The translations under genes were made by a program, and so were the position numbers. Below the pieces are notes generated by a model. That model was not told where the DNA came from. It did no database searches and was given only the letters and a program-made list of their open reading frames with translations. Positions 38,234 to 50,240 of a DNA stretch of 64,000 bases are shown here, one piece after another. Numbering within the stretch: the first letter of the stretch is position 1; every line of letters begins with the position of its first letter. The stretch comes from Calliopsis andreniformis (taxonomy: Eukaryota; Arthropoda; Insecta; Hymenoptera; Andrenidae), in NCBI RefSeq assembly GCF_051401765.1, contig NC_135066.1, positions 17,339,001 through 17,403,000 of the forward strand, in the 5' to 3' direction.

Positions 38234-39187
38234 CACCTGTAATATTCACTACATTTTCAAGCAATCAACAGAAATCATTTTAGGCACCTCATTACCTACA
38301 CCAAACCTCATCCCATCGCTGGACATTGTTGCAAGCCAATTGACTTTCCGCCGCGTTGGAAACGCATGCGGTTTTGCCCGAGTGGCAACATCCCTCTCTC
38401 CTTGGTCAAGCGATTCGTGATTATGCAAGCCAACAGCAAGCATCGCTAGTTCTCGGCCGAGTCGCCTCTTCGTGCTCTGAGGCCGCTGTGTATCATCATC
38501 TCCCCTCCACAAATGGGCCCAAGCCGACAATCGTCGTCTAATAAAAAGCTAGTCCTTTTTTCTCGCCGAGGCAGATCCGTGCCTTAGTTATACATAGTAA
38601 CTCGTCCGTGCAGGCTGCATAGATATACAACGTGCAATTTTGTCTCTCGCTCTGCTTCCTTTTCTCCGCGTCGGCTACCTGTCTAGATCTGAGATTATTC
38701 GTATAACTTGATTTTTCAATCATTTATAAGTGTCTGGATGCTATGTGTAACTTTTTAATATTTGAGTACCATATTCTGTTTGGTAGAATTATAATTTTTT
38801 TGGAAAATCTGACGTTATGAATTTATTATTAATCGTGGATTCTAGAGTACTATAAAAATAAGAAAAATTAGAAAATCCTTTTTCTATATAAAACTTATTA
38901 TCTACTTGATCACTCATTAACAAGTAGACGAGATTCTGTTATAATACAGTATTCTACACATTAATATGAATATAGCAATTACTTGAGACCTTTAAATACA
39001 ACACAAAATAATTGATGTATAACAATAACATAACAATATATACTATTGTTAATTTTCTGACAGTATTCCTCCTGAATTTCTGCTGTATTTCTATTTAAAA
39101 CACATCTAGCGACCAATAATGTATTTATTCAAGAAAATAACTCAGCTTCGCATTAATTCCCACAATTTGTAACCCCATTCTATTTCA
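38234..39187. other. No gene recognised
   Basis: A moderately GC-rich piece at 38330-38540 is open on both strands without convincing splice sites. The rest is AT-rich and ends in the strong plus-strand 3' splice signal at 39187-39188. Confidence 0.4.
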
Positions 39188-39188
39188 G

Positions 39189-39427
39189 TGTTTGCGTGCA
39201 ACTTTTGTTGCGTTCGGAACGGTCCCTCCTTCCCAAATAGATCCCTTTCGGTTCAAAGCCAAACCGCGAACGCGTCAATTTTCGCCGAGGCAAACGAATC
39301 AGACAGGGCTTTCTCGCTCCTTTCCTTCCCTCGAACGTTTCCCTGGCGATCGGCAACCACCGACACGGGACTTCGACCGCTTTATCGCGCAGCCGAGATC
39401 GCAGTCGCGCGGCTGAATTTCGTGTGA
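39189..39427 (+). CDS. Candidate exon start after a strong 3' splice site
   Basis: The plus strand has ACCCCATTCTATTTCAG ending at 39188, one of the best 3' splice sites in the window, exactly where composition switches from AT-rich to CpG-rich. Two frames are open from it: phase 1 to a TGA at 39425-39427 (79 codons) and phase 0 to a TGA at 39414-39416. I find no strong 5' splice site before these stops, so it would be a terminal or untranslated exon. A minus-strand frame over the same DNA (39660-39299) competes with it. Products are Ser/Arg-rich and match no family known to me. Confidence 0.28.
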
Positions 39428-39609
39428 TCGAGCTATTTGCATTCGTGATCGGCCGTGGTCGTCGCGGAACGACCGATAATGGGTCTCGGGGATCGATCGA
39501 GCTACCGCGACGCGAGACACAAAGTAATAAACGGGGATAGTTATGCCCTCCTCCTCGAACCGAACTGCACGAGGATCATCATCGGCGAGCATCAAAAGGA
39601 TTCGCGTGT
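39299..39609 (-). CDS. Competing minus-strand candidate exon
   Basis: A minus-strand 3' splice signal (CCCACGTTCTGCTCAG) at 39610-39611 leads in phase 1 into a frame open to a TGA at 39299-39301, with an ATG at about 39592. The start (RILLMLADDDPRAVRFEEEG) has a natural mix of hydrophobic and acidic residues and the end is very basic. It cannot be true together with the plus-strand candidate at 39189-39427. CpG-rich DNA with few stops is the simplest explanation for both. No family is recognised. Confidence 0.18.
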
Positions 39610-39660
39610 CTGAGCAGAACGTGGGAACTACGACTCCATTGTCGTGATTTGCTCGAGATC

Positions 39661-42600
39661 GTGTTCAATAAATGGACGACTGTTGCGACCTCAGCAGCAC
39701 GCGGCGGTTCACGGGGTATTTAGAACAACAGTGGAGGTGAAACCGTGTTTTCAGTTCATTTGGAGAACGATCTGTTAGAATTGAGTGAATGGATGCTGGA
39801 GTCAATCTAACGCTTCCAATTAGGCACAGAAGTTTATAGATTGAGTAATGAAGTAAAGGAAATAGTGTATCTATTAAATTTGATATCTGACTATTGCATT
39901 ATATGCAGCATCTACTTACTCGACAAAGAAAGTTTTTCATTTTCAAATGTATAAAATTCTTTGAAATTTCATTTGCTTTTTAACTGCTACATCATTGAAT
40001 TTTAGAAATATTCTGAAACCTAATTATTTAAAAAAGTTAATCAACTTGTGATTGATTGTACGTTTATTGGGAATGTATTTGAATTCTATGATATGATAGA
40101 GCCTTGGGGCCTAGCTTCGATCGTTTTCTTGGAACCACGCGACGTCAGTAGTGGCTCGCTCCGATTTTGCTAAAGTTGCATCGCGTCAACGAGAAAAAAG
40201 CGAGAGTCGGTAAAAAACGAGCCACGTGGTCCACGTGATGACCCATCAGGCACGGTCTTCTCTTCCGTGTGACTACGTAAACCTGTTTTTCCACCACCAC
40301 GAACTTCGACGAAGCAAAAAACGCGTGTCTGACTTTTTCTAGTCGACTCGTAAAAAAAGATAGAGCGCACAATGCATACAGAGAACTGAATCAGGCGTAG
40401 CATGATACGTATTTCGTTTGTCTGCAAGACTATCTACTAAATCGATTCGAATTCAAAAACCTGTTTCTCTGTTACACGTGTGTAGCTCATATATAAATAT
40501 AATGTGACTGTAGAAAGGGAGATACAATTGCAAAATACAAAGGAGAGCATAATGGTACAGTAGAGTTTGCGGAAAAGGAGACTGCAGGGGCGTGCATTTG
40601 ACGAGGCAATTACTAATATATGTTCGGATTAAAATCTGTGCATTTCCTATTACCTCTTATTAATTTCTACAAGTATTTACTATTATAAAATACCGCTTAG
40701 TGTAATAGTGCTTCAATTCTTTGACAAATTCTGTTATAAATTCTGAATAGCATTAAATCAATAGGTATGAGTCATAACTATATAATAAATATTGTCACAT
40801 ATATAAATTAAATTATTCGTAAAAGTATAGAATTAAATTCTCACAGAAACTAACGACACGTATACTGCGTTCCCTGTCCAAATACATATAGACTTTAAAT
40901 GTTCAATCTTGATCATTTGGTAATAAACGAAAATTAAAATTCGTAACCCTCGTCGTTATCCTGTAAATAGAGAAATCAGGATACCAAGTACGCATGAATT
41001 ACCATGTCGCCGCCGCAAACTCTCGAGAACGTTATCTAAAAACATTCTGCGCCGTTTCAGCAACACGCCTTGCAAAACCAAAAATGCTTTCAGAGACGCA
41101 AAGCACAAAGGCAACACTCCAGCTGTAGTTTAATTTACACTGGCACAACGATAAATTTTCGCTCTGAGATAAGCAAAACCTCATCCAGGCTAATCTAATA
41201 ATCTACAGGAGCGATAAAGCGCGTTCAACAGTAGTTCGTTACATCGAAACCGATCCTTCGCCGTTTCATTTTTCCCGTTTCCGACGTTCCAGCCGACGAT
41301 ATTCGGATTCTGCCTCGATCTACTTGCAATTAACTCGCGAGGATGACCAAAACAGCGTGGCGACGGGATATACGAAGAGTCCAATTACGTCCCGATATCC
41401 AGGTATTTGTAATACAAGCGGTCTTTAGTCGGCCGATTCTGTGTAATCAGAAAATCGGCGGAACGCCTTGAACAGCTCCGACCTGGTGTAAAAGCGAGTA
41501 TCGCGTTTTGGAACGATGCAAGAATAAGGCGTGGCGATATTAAGCTAACGACAACGAAGAAGAAAAAAAAAAATGCCGCGCCGTTCGTGAAGTACTTTAT
41601 TTTTGTGTGCCCTCGCCCTCGCTCTCGTGGATTAAATTTACATCGTACGCGATTATCTTAGCAGCTGTCCTCGGGACGAGAACACTTCGGATCTGACTTA
41701 GTCACCTTAAGAATGAGTCGGTATTTCTTTTACCGCGAGGAACTTTGGGGACTCAGCGTGCACGTTGTCGGAAAATCTGAGACAAGAAAGTGGGGGAGAT
41801 TCGAGATTCTGCTGGGATGAGACTGAAGCTGGATGATAACCAGATGAGTTATTAGCGTTGACGATGAAACTAATTCGAGTAGATTCTAGGTTCTGGAGAA
41901 AAAACTATCTTCAGTACAGAAAATCATGAATATTTTAAGTTTGATTGAGAACGAGTCCTGTTAAGGTAAAGGAATTAATTTTGCGTGATATGTAATCAAC
42001 AGAGAGTACCTTTATAGCTTAACATTACAGATATTGGGAAATCTTTTAATAAAAAGAAAAGATTGAAAAAAAGAAGCATGGGAGATTATTCTCGTATCTG
42101 GTTTCCACGTTAGACTAGCAACGAAAGTAAATCAAGAAAAGAGGTATAATGTATCGTTGACAGAATCCCATTACTCAACGCGACACCGACGCCGGTTCAA
42201 TTTGTAATTCTGTTCGCGGACTATTCCAATTACTTGGTGAGATTTAGAATTCTCATCCACCGGCGTGGATCAATTAACTTCCCCTCTGGTTACCAATCGC
42301 TTCGTTCCGACTAGGCTGTTCTATTTTCGTACTTGCACGTGTTGCACGCGTTGAAATTTCAAGAAGCTTTTGCACCTGACGATCGACCGTGAATCGTAGA
42401 ACAAATCGAAGACAAACGATTTCGTTTATAAAATATTGTGGTCCGATTTATGGAGAAATGCAGTTGCTTTCTAAAATTCGCTGTGTGATGAAAAATTATC
42501 TCTATGGGGTTTAGAAAAGTTGAAAGGAGACGTTGGAGTATGCAAGTAGAAGTCTATCAGGTGGAAGCGTCGAGACTATGGTATTTCAAGATCACTTAAA

Positions 42601-43807
42601 TTAATTTAGATGGCTCGCGAAATTGTTTTTACAGGATGATGGAGCGTAATTAGATGAGGTATATCAGAGCACTGGATGAAACTCTTCTGATAGCAAATAT
42701 ATTCCTCAATAACTGTTTAGAGCAGTGTTAGTGAAGTTTAGTTTCAATATATCGATACCTGTGGAACACGTAGCAAATATTTATTAAGAAAACAAGAATC
42801 AGTAGTAGAAAAATTATGTCAGAATTATAGGCAACAAGAGAAACAGGAAGCAGTAATTGTACCTAAGTGATAAATGCAGTGCGTTACGTACACGTAGTAA
42901 TTTATTCTTAGATTTCATTAAGAAGAGAAAGCACAAAAGTCCACACTAAAAAAGATAAAAAGGAAAATTATGAAACATTAAATAGTTACAATCCTGCATA
43001 GGTGCACCTATCTAATTTACTTTAGAGTTTGAACATTTTTGTTTCGACTAGATCGTAGTTAAAGTATCATAAAAAGAATAATAATCTTAATATCTCTAAA
43101 CCTAAGAAGCACTGTAATTAACATTTCATGTCTCATGTTTTCCAATCAACTGAACGATTGTACTTCCTTGGAGTTTCCTTACCGACAAATATCTTCAAAC
43201 TACATACGTGACCCAACCAGCAGCGAAAATAGAAACGCTAGATGCGCAAGAAATGCATTGGATCGAGTAAGCATCGTGACTCGACGCATTGCAACAGATT
43301 AACATTTCTCGAGAATGTTGAATTGAATGCATGAATAGAACAATGAAATCGATAAAATCACTCGACGTTTTTATTTCGTTAAACAACATAAAACGAAAGA
43401 AAAAACTGTAAACGATTATCTGCTAATATTCGTTAATACTACAATATTCTAAAATTAAATTAAAAACATGCCTAAGTATGACTCACAGACAGGCATTTTA
43501 GCTTCAATGATGCACCACGAATCTATTTCCTGATCCTACATGTACAGGTTAATATCACCAATAATAATTCTAAATTTCCCATACGATTCCATTCGATACG
43601 AAGGAATGCACAACATACGAGTCAACTGGCGTTCTGCGGTTATAAGGTTAAACGGGGCAGACAGTTCGCAACAAAGATCAACCATCAATGCGAACCCTGT
43701 TCCAGCTAGTTCCGATAATATGATTTTTTGACCGATTCAGTAATTTTATCCAACAAAGAAGATATATAACTATGTGAACACTGTCTCATTATCGATTAAG
43801 GAAAATT
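39661..43807. other. No gene recognised; E-box pair at 40223-40237
   Basis: Mostly AT-rich. A moderately GC-rich piece at 40120-40340 holds two CACGTG words; a third lies near 40476. Another GC-richer piece at 41180-41700 has no open frame with splice support. Confidence 0.45.
40223..40237. promoter_or_regulatory. Pair of CACGTG E-boxes 3 bp apart
   Basis: CACGTG occurs at 40223-40228 and at 40232-40237, within CCACGTGGTCCACGTG. CACGTG is the core site of bHLH and bHLH-PAS dimers such as Myc/Max and CLOCK/CYCLE. Paired E-boxes are typical of clock-controlled enhancers, though usually with 6-7 bases between the cores, not 3. A third CACGTG is about 240 bases away, near 40476. Function is inference. 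Confidence 0.3.
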
Positions 43808-44855
43808 TAGCACAGAAACATCTTAAAGACATCCAGTCAGGTCCTAAAAATGTCCAAAAGACGTCTCTAAGACGTCCGATGTTACAAATCAGTATGTCTT
43901 CAGGACACCATAAAAGATATTCATATAACGTCTTGAAGACTTCCAAATTACGTCTATAACGTCTTAAAGATGTCCAAATTACGTCTATAAGACGTTCAGA
44001 TAAAAAACAGACGTCTTTCAGACGTTCTATAGATGTAAATTTCGCAAGTCTTTAAGACGCATGCTGTTAGATGTTTTCAAGATGTCCAAATAATATCGTG
44101 AGACATTCAGACATAAAATGGACATACAACAGACGTCTTCGAGACATCGTATGCCATCTCCCACATCCCAGATAGCACACGACGTCCTGAAGGCGTCTAT
44201 TTTATGTTCATTTTATGTCTGATCGTCTTACGACATAATTTAGACGTCTTAAAAACATCCAAGAGCGTACATCTTAAAGACTTGTAAAGTTTACGTCTAT
44301 AAAACGTCTTAAAGACACACTACATGGACGTCCTAAAGACTTACGCTTTTGGACGTCTTAAAAACGTCTAATTTTTGTCTGAACGTCTTAAATACGTAAT
44401 TTGGACGTCCTTAAGACGTCTTATAAATGTTTCTTAAGACGTCTTAAATACATACTGATTCGTAACATTAGACGTCTCAGAGACGTCTTTTGGACATTTT
44501 TAGGACTTTACTGGATGTTTTTAAGACGTTTTGAAGATGTCTCTGAGCTATCCCAAATAGCAGTAAAATCCTAAAAATATCCAAAAGACATCTCTGAAAC
44601 GTCCGATGTTACAAATCAGTATGTCTTTAGGACGTCTTAAGAAACATTCATAAGACGTTTTAAGGACGTCCAAATTACGTATATAAGACGTTCAGACAAA
44701 AATTAGACGTTTTATAAACGTAAACTTTGCTAGTCTTCAAGACGTACACTCTTGGATATTTTTAAGACGTCTAAATTATGTCGTAAGACGATCAGGCATA
44801 AAGTGAACATAAAATAGACGTCTTCAAGACGTCGTGTGCTATCTAGGCTGGGAGA
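43808..44855. repeat. GACGTC-rich repeat complex of three alternating units
   Basis: About 18 copies of the palindrome GACGTC and many near variants fill this kilobase. The block has three diverged units of about 300-380 bases: 43808-44165 (plus), 44166-44540 (minus) and 44550-44855 (plus). The landmarks CCAAAAGACGTCTCT, CGATGTTACAAATCAG and AGATAGCACACGACGTC recur in the expected order and orientation in each. The middle unit begins CCCAGATAGCACACGACGTC and the third ends with its near inverse complement (GACGTCGTGTGCTATCTAGG), so 44166-44855 is also a large inverted repeat. Termini with the core GATAGC suggest a nonautonomous DNA transposon family with internally repetitive sequence. Superfamily unknown; no transposase inside. 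Confidence 0.75.
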
Positions 44856-47823
44856 TGATTCGTTCACAGTAAAAAGTGCAAAAGTTCTTTCCATCTGTAT
44901 TTGATCCAAAGTGAAAAATCTTACTTCACCTTTACACGTTCCACTGTGAATCAATCATCCGTGGCGATCATCCGAAGTGAAAAGTCGAAATTTGCCTGTA
45001 GGGAGAATAACGGAATCGATCGAAATATCGCCTAAATTAGGTGTTCCACTTCGAATTCCATCGCAGACGATCGCGATTACCGCGGTTCCCGAAGGCTTCC
45101 ATCTCCTGCACCGCTTATTAAGTCGATTACGCGACCGTGAAAATAATCGGCCCTCGCTCGATAGCGCGGTCTCGGTAGCCGACTATGTATCGAAAACGGC
45201 GCATACAACGTTTCTAAAATAGAAACCGCATACAAACGGTGGTCAGACCGACTCCGCCGCTCCACGACGCTCGTTAGCGGATCAAAGTGCAGAGTATTCG
45301 CGTGTTGCGAGTCCGCGAGTCATATTGCATAAGTGAAAATTTCAAGCCGTGCTCGACGAGTCGGTGCGCGTTATTAGCGCGGCCGTTGGCTATAGTTCGC
45401 GCGTGCGGACGCCGACAGTCGTGACTCGAACATTTCGCATGCGAAAGTCAAACTATACATAGAAGCAACATTTGTGCAACACCGAATACATTTTAATAAA
45501 CTACGCGCTGATGGAGCCGCGTGCGACCTTTGATCGTATTACAAGCGCGAATAAACGCATTGAATTAGAGCTTCTCTAGGCGATTCGACGAAACGGCGAC
45601 GGAGTCTCGGAATACTGGATAAAAATGAAGGTATAAGGTTCAGTTTCACGATGGGAATTTGAAATTTTAGAATTCTTTGGCTGGATAGAATTGTATACGA
45701 TTACATAAGTTTTGATGATAAGACTGTGCAAATGGAATAGAGTCCTATGAAAGAATTTACTTGGCGAAAATTGCAGGGAGAGATAAGAATTGTTGATAAG
45801 TGGTGCTTACAGGTATATATAATTAGTTGACATGGTTTCACGCAACTGTGTAGAAATTATTAATGGAAGTTGCATACAAATGTGGGGAAAATGTCAGGTA
45901 AGATTACGTTGCAGTGTAAAGGTGGTAAGAAAATTGCAAGAGCGTATTGAAATTATAAAAAACATTGTATCGTTACATAAAATGATATGTAAAAGAAACT
46001 GTGTAAAATGTATCGGAAAAACTGCATAGTATTGTATGTTTATTCAAGATGAATATCAGAACCATGTCATATCAGTTGTATAATATCTACCTGCAAGTTT
46101 CAACATTAGTATACTGTTAATGAATATATTTTACGTGTATGTTTTTTATAACTTTAAGTACATGCTAGTAGACTACTTCTAAGATAATCACAATAGTTAT
46201 ATAATAACTTCTTCGAAGAGAAATCTCGAATTATCAGAAACTCATTAATAACAAACTCTTTCACGTTTCGATCGCTTTTGCATTTGTGTCTCAACCATTT
46301 CTTAAAGTTATGAAATTTCGAAAGTACAAAATAATCATTAGGAATTCACGCATTGAAGAAAAACTAGTTCATACTTGGCATTTTAATGAAACCATTGGAA
46401 CATATGCTATGCGTAGAAAAATCGTTCTACTAAAAACATTTTAATAATCGAATAAAAATACAGTACTAGTTTTTTAACACTAGAACTACTACTGGTTAAT
46501 TCAAACATATTTTCATCAGAAAAGTAGATAATTTTAATTACTAATTATAATGTATAGAACCAGGTTGAACCCTTAGATGGACTCACTAAAAATTCCAATT
46601 CTTGGAATTCTGTACTTGGACCTTTATCACAGTACGATAAGTGATGATAACGCGATGTTAAAAATGGTTTAATTGAAAAATTTAAAAAAGTTTAAATAGT
46701 CCTAGTATTCTAGTACCCTAATAGTTCTACTATCAAAAAAAAAACAGAACGTCTCCCGAACCAATACATGCATCATCCTCGAATGGGCGCTCAATCGAGC
46801 GAACACGGCCCTGCAACGCGATTGCCTTCAATCCATCTTCGTCCACGAGGTGTATGTACTTCTCTCGCTCGTTCGCGCGATCTTCATCGCGGTATCACAT
46901 GCAACTTACGTCGACGCTCTGATCGGTCTGACCTCTTCCTCTCTATCTATGAATCAGATTATATGCCACGAGCTCTATCTCGCGCTCGTCCCGACGTAGT
47001 ATGACTTACAAATAAGTATCGAATAGATATTGGTAAAAGCACGTACCTACGTGACATGGACTATAGCCGGGTTTTCATAGGTGGCGTTTAACGCAGAGGC
47101 GTTTTAACCTTTTAGAACCGGCTTATTTAAATTCCTGTGCATGGTGCACCGACTAGTAATGCGTTTTATAATTTAGATTCAGGGCCAAGTCGAGACACGA
47201 ATTTATCGCGCATTATAAAGGATAATTTCGAGTCCATAATACGTGGGACACGAATGTGAAAATATTCAATTAAGTACCTTCCGAGTATTTTATGGGCCGA
47301 GGAAGACCCTTGAATAGTTTTCTAGTGTAAATTGCATTGGGAAAGTGCAGCTGGTAAGAATTTCAGATTAATTGCTTGCGCAGTGTATGTGCATACGCGA
47401 GTTAATGTGTTGTTATCACGACGGATCCTATAACGGGATTTTTATTGAACAAAACTAGTGAATAGTAAAAGAAATATTATTTAGAGGAGAGATATTAATG
47501 ACCGTTGATGGGAGATCGTAGAAAATTATGGTAATGCATGAGGTGCGCAAACTATCAATTTCTATTTCCAGGGTTACTACCTTGAAGCTGATAATTTGAA
47601 GAAGATAGGTAGGTACTTCTATCGCGTCTGGAATCCGTTTCCAAACAAACTGAAGATTATTCTTCCGTAATATACATATTTGTATACGTGCAGAATTTTT
47701 TCATTTTTCCCCTATCAAGACTAATTTTATCTTATAATCAGACAAGCTATAATTCGTAACAACAATAAAATTTAGTTATTATTTTATCTAGACCATTACT
47801 GTCAGATATTATGATGTCTACAT
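44856..47823. other. No gene recognised; CpG-rich block at about 44980-45600
   Basis: Directly after the GACGTC repeat the sequence becomes CpG-rich with a plus-strand frame open at about 44950-45222 but no splice sites to frame it. From 45600 on the DNA is AT-rich. A GC-richer patch with a weak plus-strand frame lies at 46768-47004. Confidence 0.4.
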
Positions 47824-48037
47824 AATTACAGAACACACAAGAAAATTTAATCGTTCAACACGAGCTTTCACTGCGCTGAAAAAAATTCAAAAGTTCACTA
47901 AACGTGTTATTTCTTCCACCACTGCAAGAAATCGTGACAGTCGTATAATTACAGAACACATAAGAAAATTAAATCCTCCATGGATACAAGCCTCCACTTA
48001 AACGACGAAAGAAAAAGGATTTAAAGTTCACTAAATG
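47824..48037 (+). repeat. Diverged tandem duplication, unit about 120-130 bp
   Basis: The segment beginning AATTACAGAACACACAAGAA at 47825 recurs at 47947 with one change in those 20 bases, and AAGTTCACTAAA near each copy's end recurs at 47891 and 48024. The spacing grows from 122 to 133, so copy 2 has gained bases. It is a local duplication that has begun to diverge. No coding frame or known element. Confidence 0.65.
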
Positions 48038-48433
48038 CCATCCGAGAAGTAAAACAACTGTTCCCGGGGATAACCAGTAACCGGCGCAAAAGCTCAGAAA
48101 AAAATACCAGAACACTCGCCCCTATTAGCAACTTTTCAGCTTAAAAGGCATCAAGTGAGAGAGCTCATCAAACGCGCTCTTCAATTAAAAGATATCGGTC
48201 GGCTGGCGAGCGAGCTACACGGGCCCCAAACAAGTAGGGATGTCGAAACAAGCGCGAGCAGTATAATTCCGAATATCTCTAACGGACACGAGATTAATAA
48301 GTTTCCATCGATAAGAGGCTAAGGTCTCAAGGCTGGCGAACAGCTCCGATGCCGCGCGCCCAGTCCCTCATTTCTGCGAGTATCGCGTCGCGCGTCGGTG
48401 CACCCGTCGCAAATCCCTCGCATCGAAACTCAC

Positions 48434-48623
48434 CTGTCACGGGCCAACATTTCCACGATGTAACATTACCCTGTCTCTCTGTATCGCTGCCCTGCCTCCG
48501 TCCATATTCCTCTTCGTCCCCGTGTCTATTTATGTAGGCATCCACACGACCACATTTCTCACCGTTTCGCTTTGGGAGATGCGTACAGCCTCCGTCTTCT
48601 CCTTTCCTCGTGACCCTGTTCAT
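48434..48623 (-). CDS. Candidate first coding exon, in phase with the 27.5 kb exon
   Basis: On the minus strand the first ATG after an in-frame stop (48623-48621) opens 63 codons and one base that end at GTGACAG|GTGAGTTTC, a near-perfect 5' splice site at 48433-48428, in phase 1. The exon sits in a CpG-rich block, as expected near a promoter. The exon at 27793-27538 also starts in phase 1, so joining them would give a 146-residue protein across an intron of about 20.6 kb. A phase match alone happens one time in three. The encoded part is polar and basic with scattered cysteines and may instead be untranslated leader. A minor 60-base intron ending at a weak CTCGCAG could also be removed just downstream without changing frame. 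Confidence 0.3.
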
Positions 48624-50079
48624 TCGCCTCGCGGAGAAAGACGATGGGCTGTGCACGGTGTCGCGAAAGAATTCAATTTGCGACAAGATTTAAGATAGCA
48701 CTGGCCGACGAAATAACTAAGATGCGACACCCTATTGCTCGCGCTCTGAGGCAGGGGACTGTTTCGCGAGATCTATCGTCGAGGGACCATGGCGATCGAG
48801 TAACCGTGCCTTCGATCGATGACTGTTGGATAAATTCCGCTAACCCACACGTGAATTTAATCTCCTGTTATTTATGAGGATTATGAGCGGGGACCTTCGA
48901 CTGAGAACGGTAGGGACAGAGGAAAGGTTCTTAATACATTCGAGACCAGCGTATTTTACTAAGACTGTCATTCGTGGTTGGCAACAGTCTTCTGAGAACA
49001 AAAATGATACAAATGTTGTATCATTTTCGTTGATGGCGAGAGCTATTCCTTGACCCAAGGGATGGGGACGTGGGTCTCGAATCTGCTAAATATCTAACTT
49101 TCGAATGGGCTATACGTGGAAGATTGTAATCTTTGATTCTTGAATTGGAGATTAATTAGCAGCAGCATAGTGTGATTAAGTTAGCCATTTAGAAGAAATT
49201 GTGTTCAAGAAAAGAAAATATTGGAGCCGGTTTGTAACATTTACATTCATAGAGACATGGTATCGTGTTTCCACATGTATTGATATAGATATCGTAACGT
49301 GTAATTAGGTGAAATCTGTCGAGTTAATAGAGCACGGGAGTTCAATATTTAATACAGTGGTTTGATGTGAGTGAACGGTCTTGTATCCAACATTAAAAGA
49401 CTGCAATGTCTGAAATTAACCGTGATTGTTAAATAGATAACCGTTAAGTCCACAATAAAGAAAAACTAAATAGAGTAGTCACAGTCAGTACTGGATATCA
49501 CAGAAGACAGCTGAACGCATATTTTCCACGTTCAGTGAGATCGTTCGGAGCCAATTTGTAATAACGTCCAGTTAATGAGACATTAAGATAATATCGATAC
49601 ACGTAGCTTGAAGTGAAAGCCTCATTTCGACGTAAATGGCAGCAATTTCCGTTCTTGCGGGCATACAGATATTATAGTTAAAACAAAATTACGCGAAATG
49701 ATGAACTGAAATATTTAAATTAACAAGTACATTCGCTTCATTATAATTAGTAACTATCATGCAACGAAGATGTCTTTTCTTGTTGAGAGGCGTATATCAA
49801 CAGGTATATTTTAACCGTTCAAATGAATTATTTGATAAAAGCTTATCCTTCATCAGTTTGTGTACATGGGTATAAAAATTACCAGTGAATTACCATCCGT
49901 GTATGACATTGATTATAAGAATCTGATTGGAAATCGAGGCCCTCCTTTGTAAAAATTACAAATGAAAAATATAGAATTATACAGAAATGTCAAATTAATC
50001 AAAATAGATTACTCGCGAATATTTACACTTTCCTATAATTAACTTTCTATTTGATTTCTCAAGCATGTCAAATATACGG

Positions 50080-50240
50080 ATAATAGAATTCCACGGGTAC
50101 TGGAATTCCACAAATACTGGAATTTCACAAGACTCAAATTCCACAGGCATTCGAAATCCAGAACTACGAATTCTCGAGTATTCTAATTCACATATTCCTA
50201 GTCGCAAACATTTAAATTCATAAGGATTCAAATTCTAAAA
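50080..50240. repeat. Degenerate AATTCCA-type short tandem repeat
   Basis: The unit (G)GAATTCCACnnnTACT and decayed versions recur about every 18 bases, clearest in the first four units (50085-50165). Later copies keep only ATTC or AATTC cores. It is similar in style to the other decayed simple repeats of the window. Confidence 0.6.
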
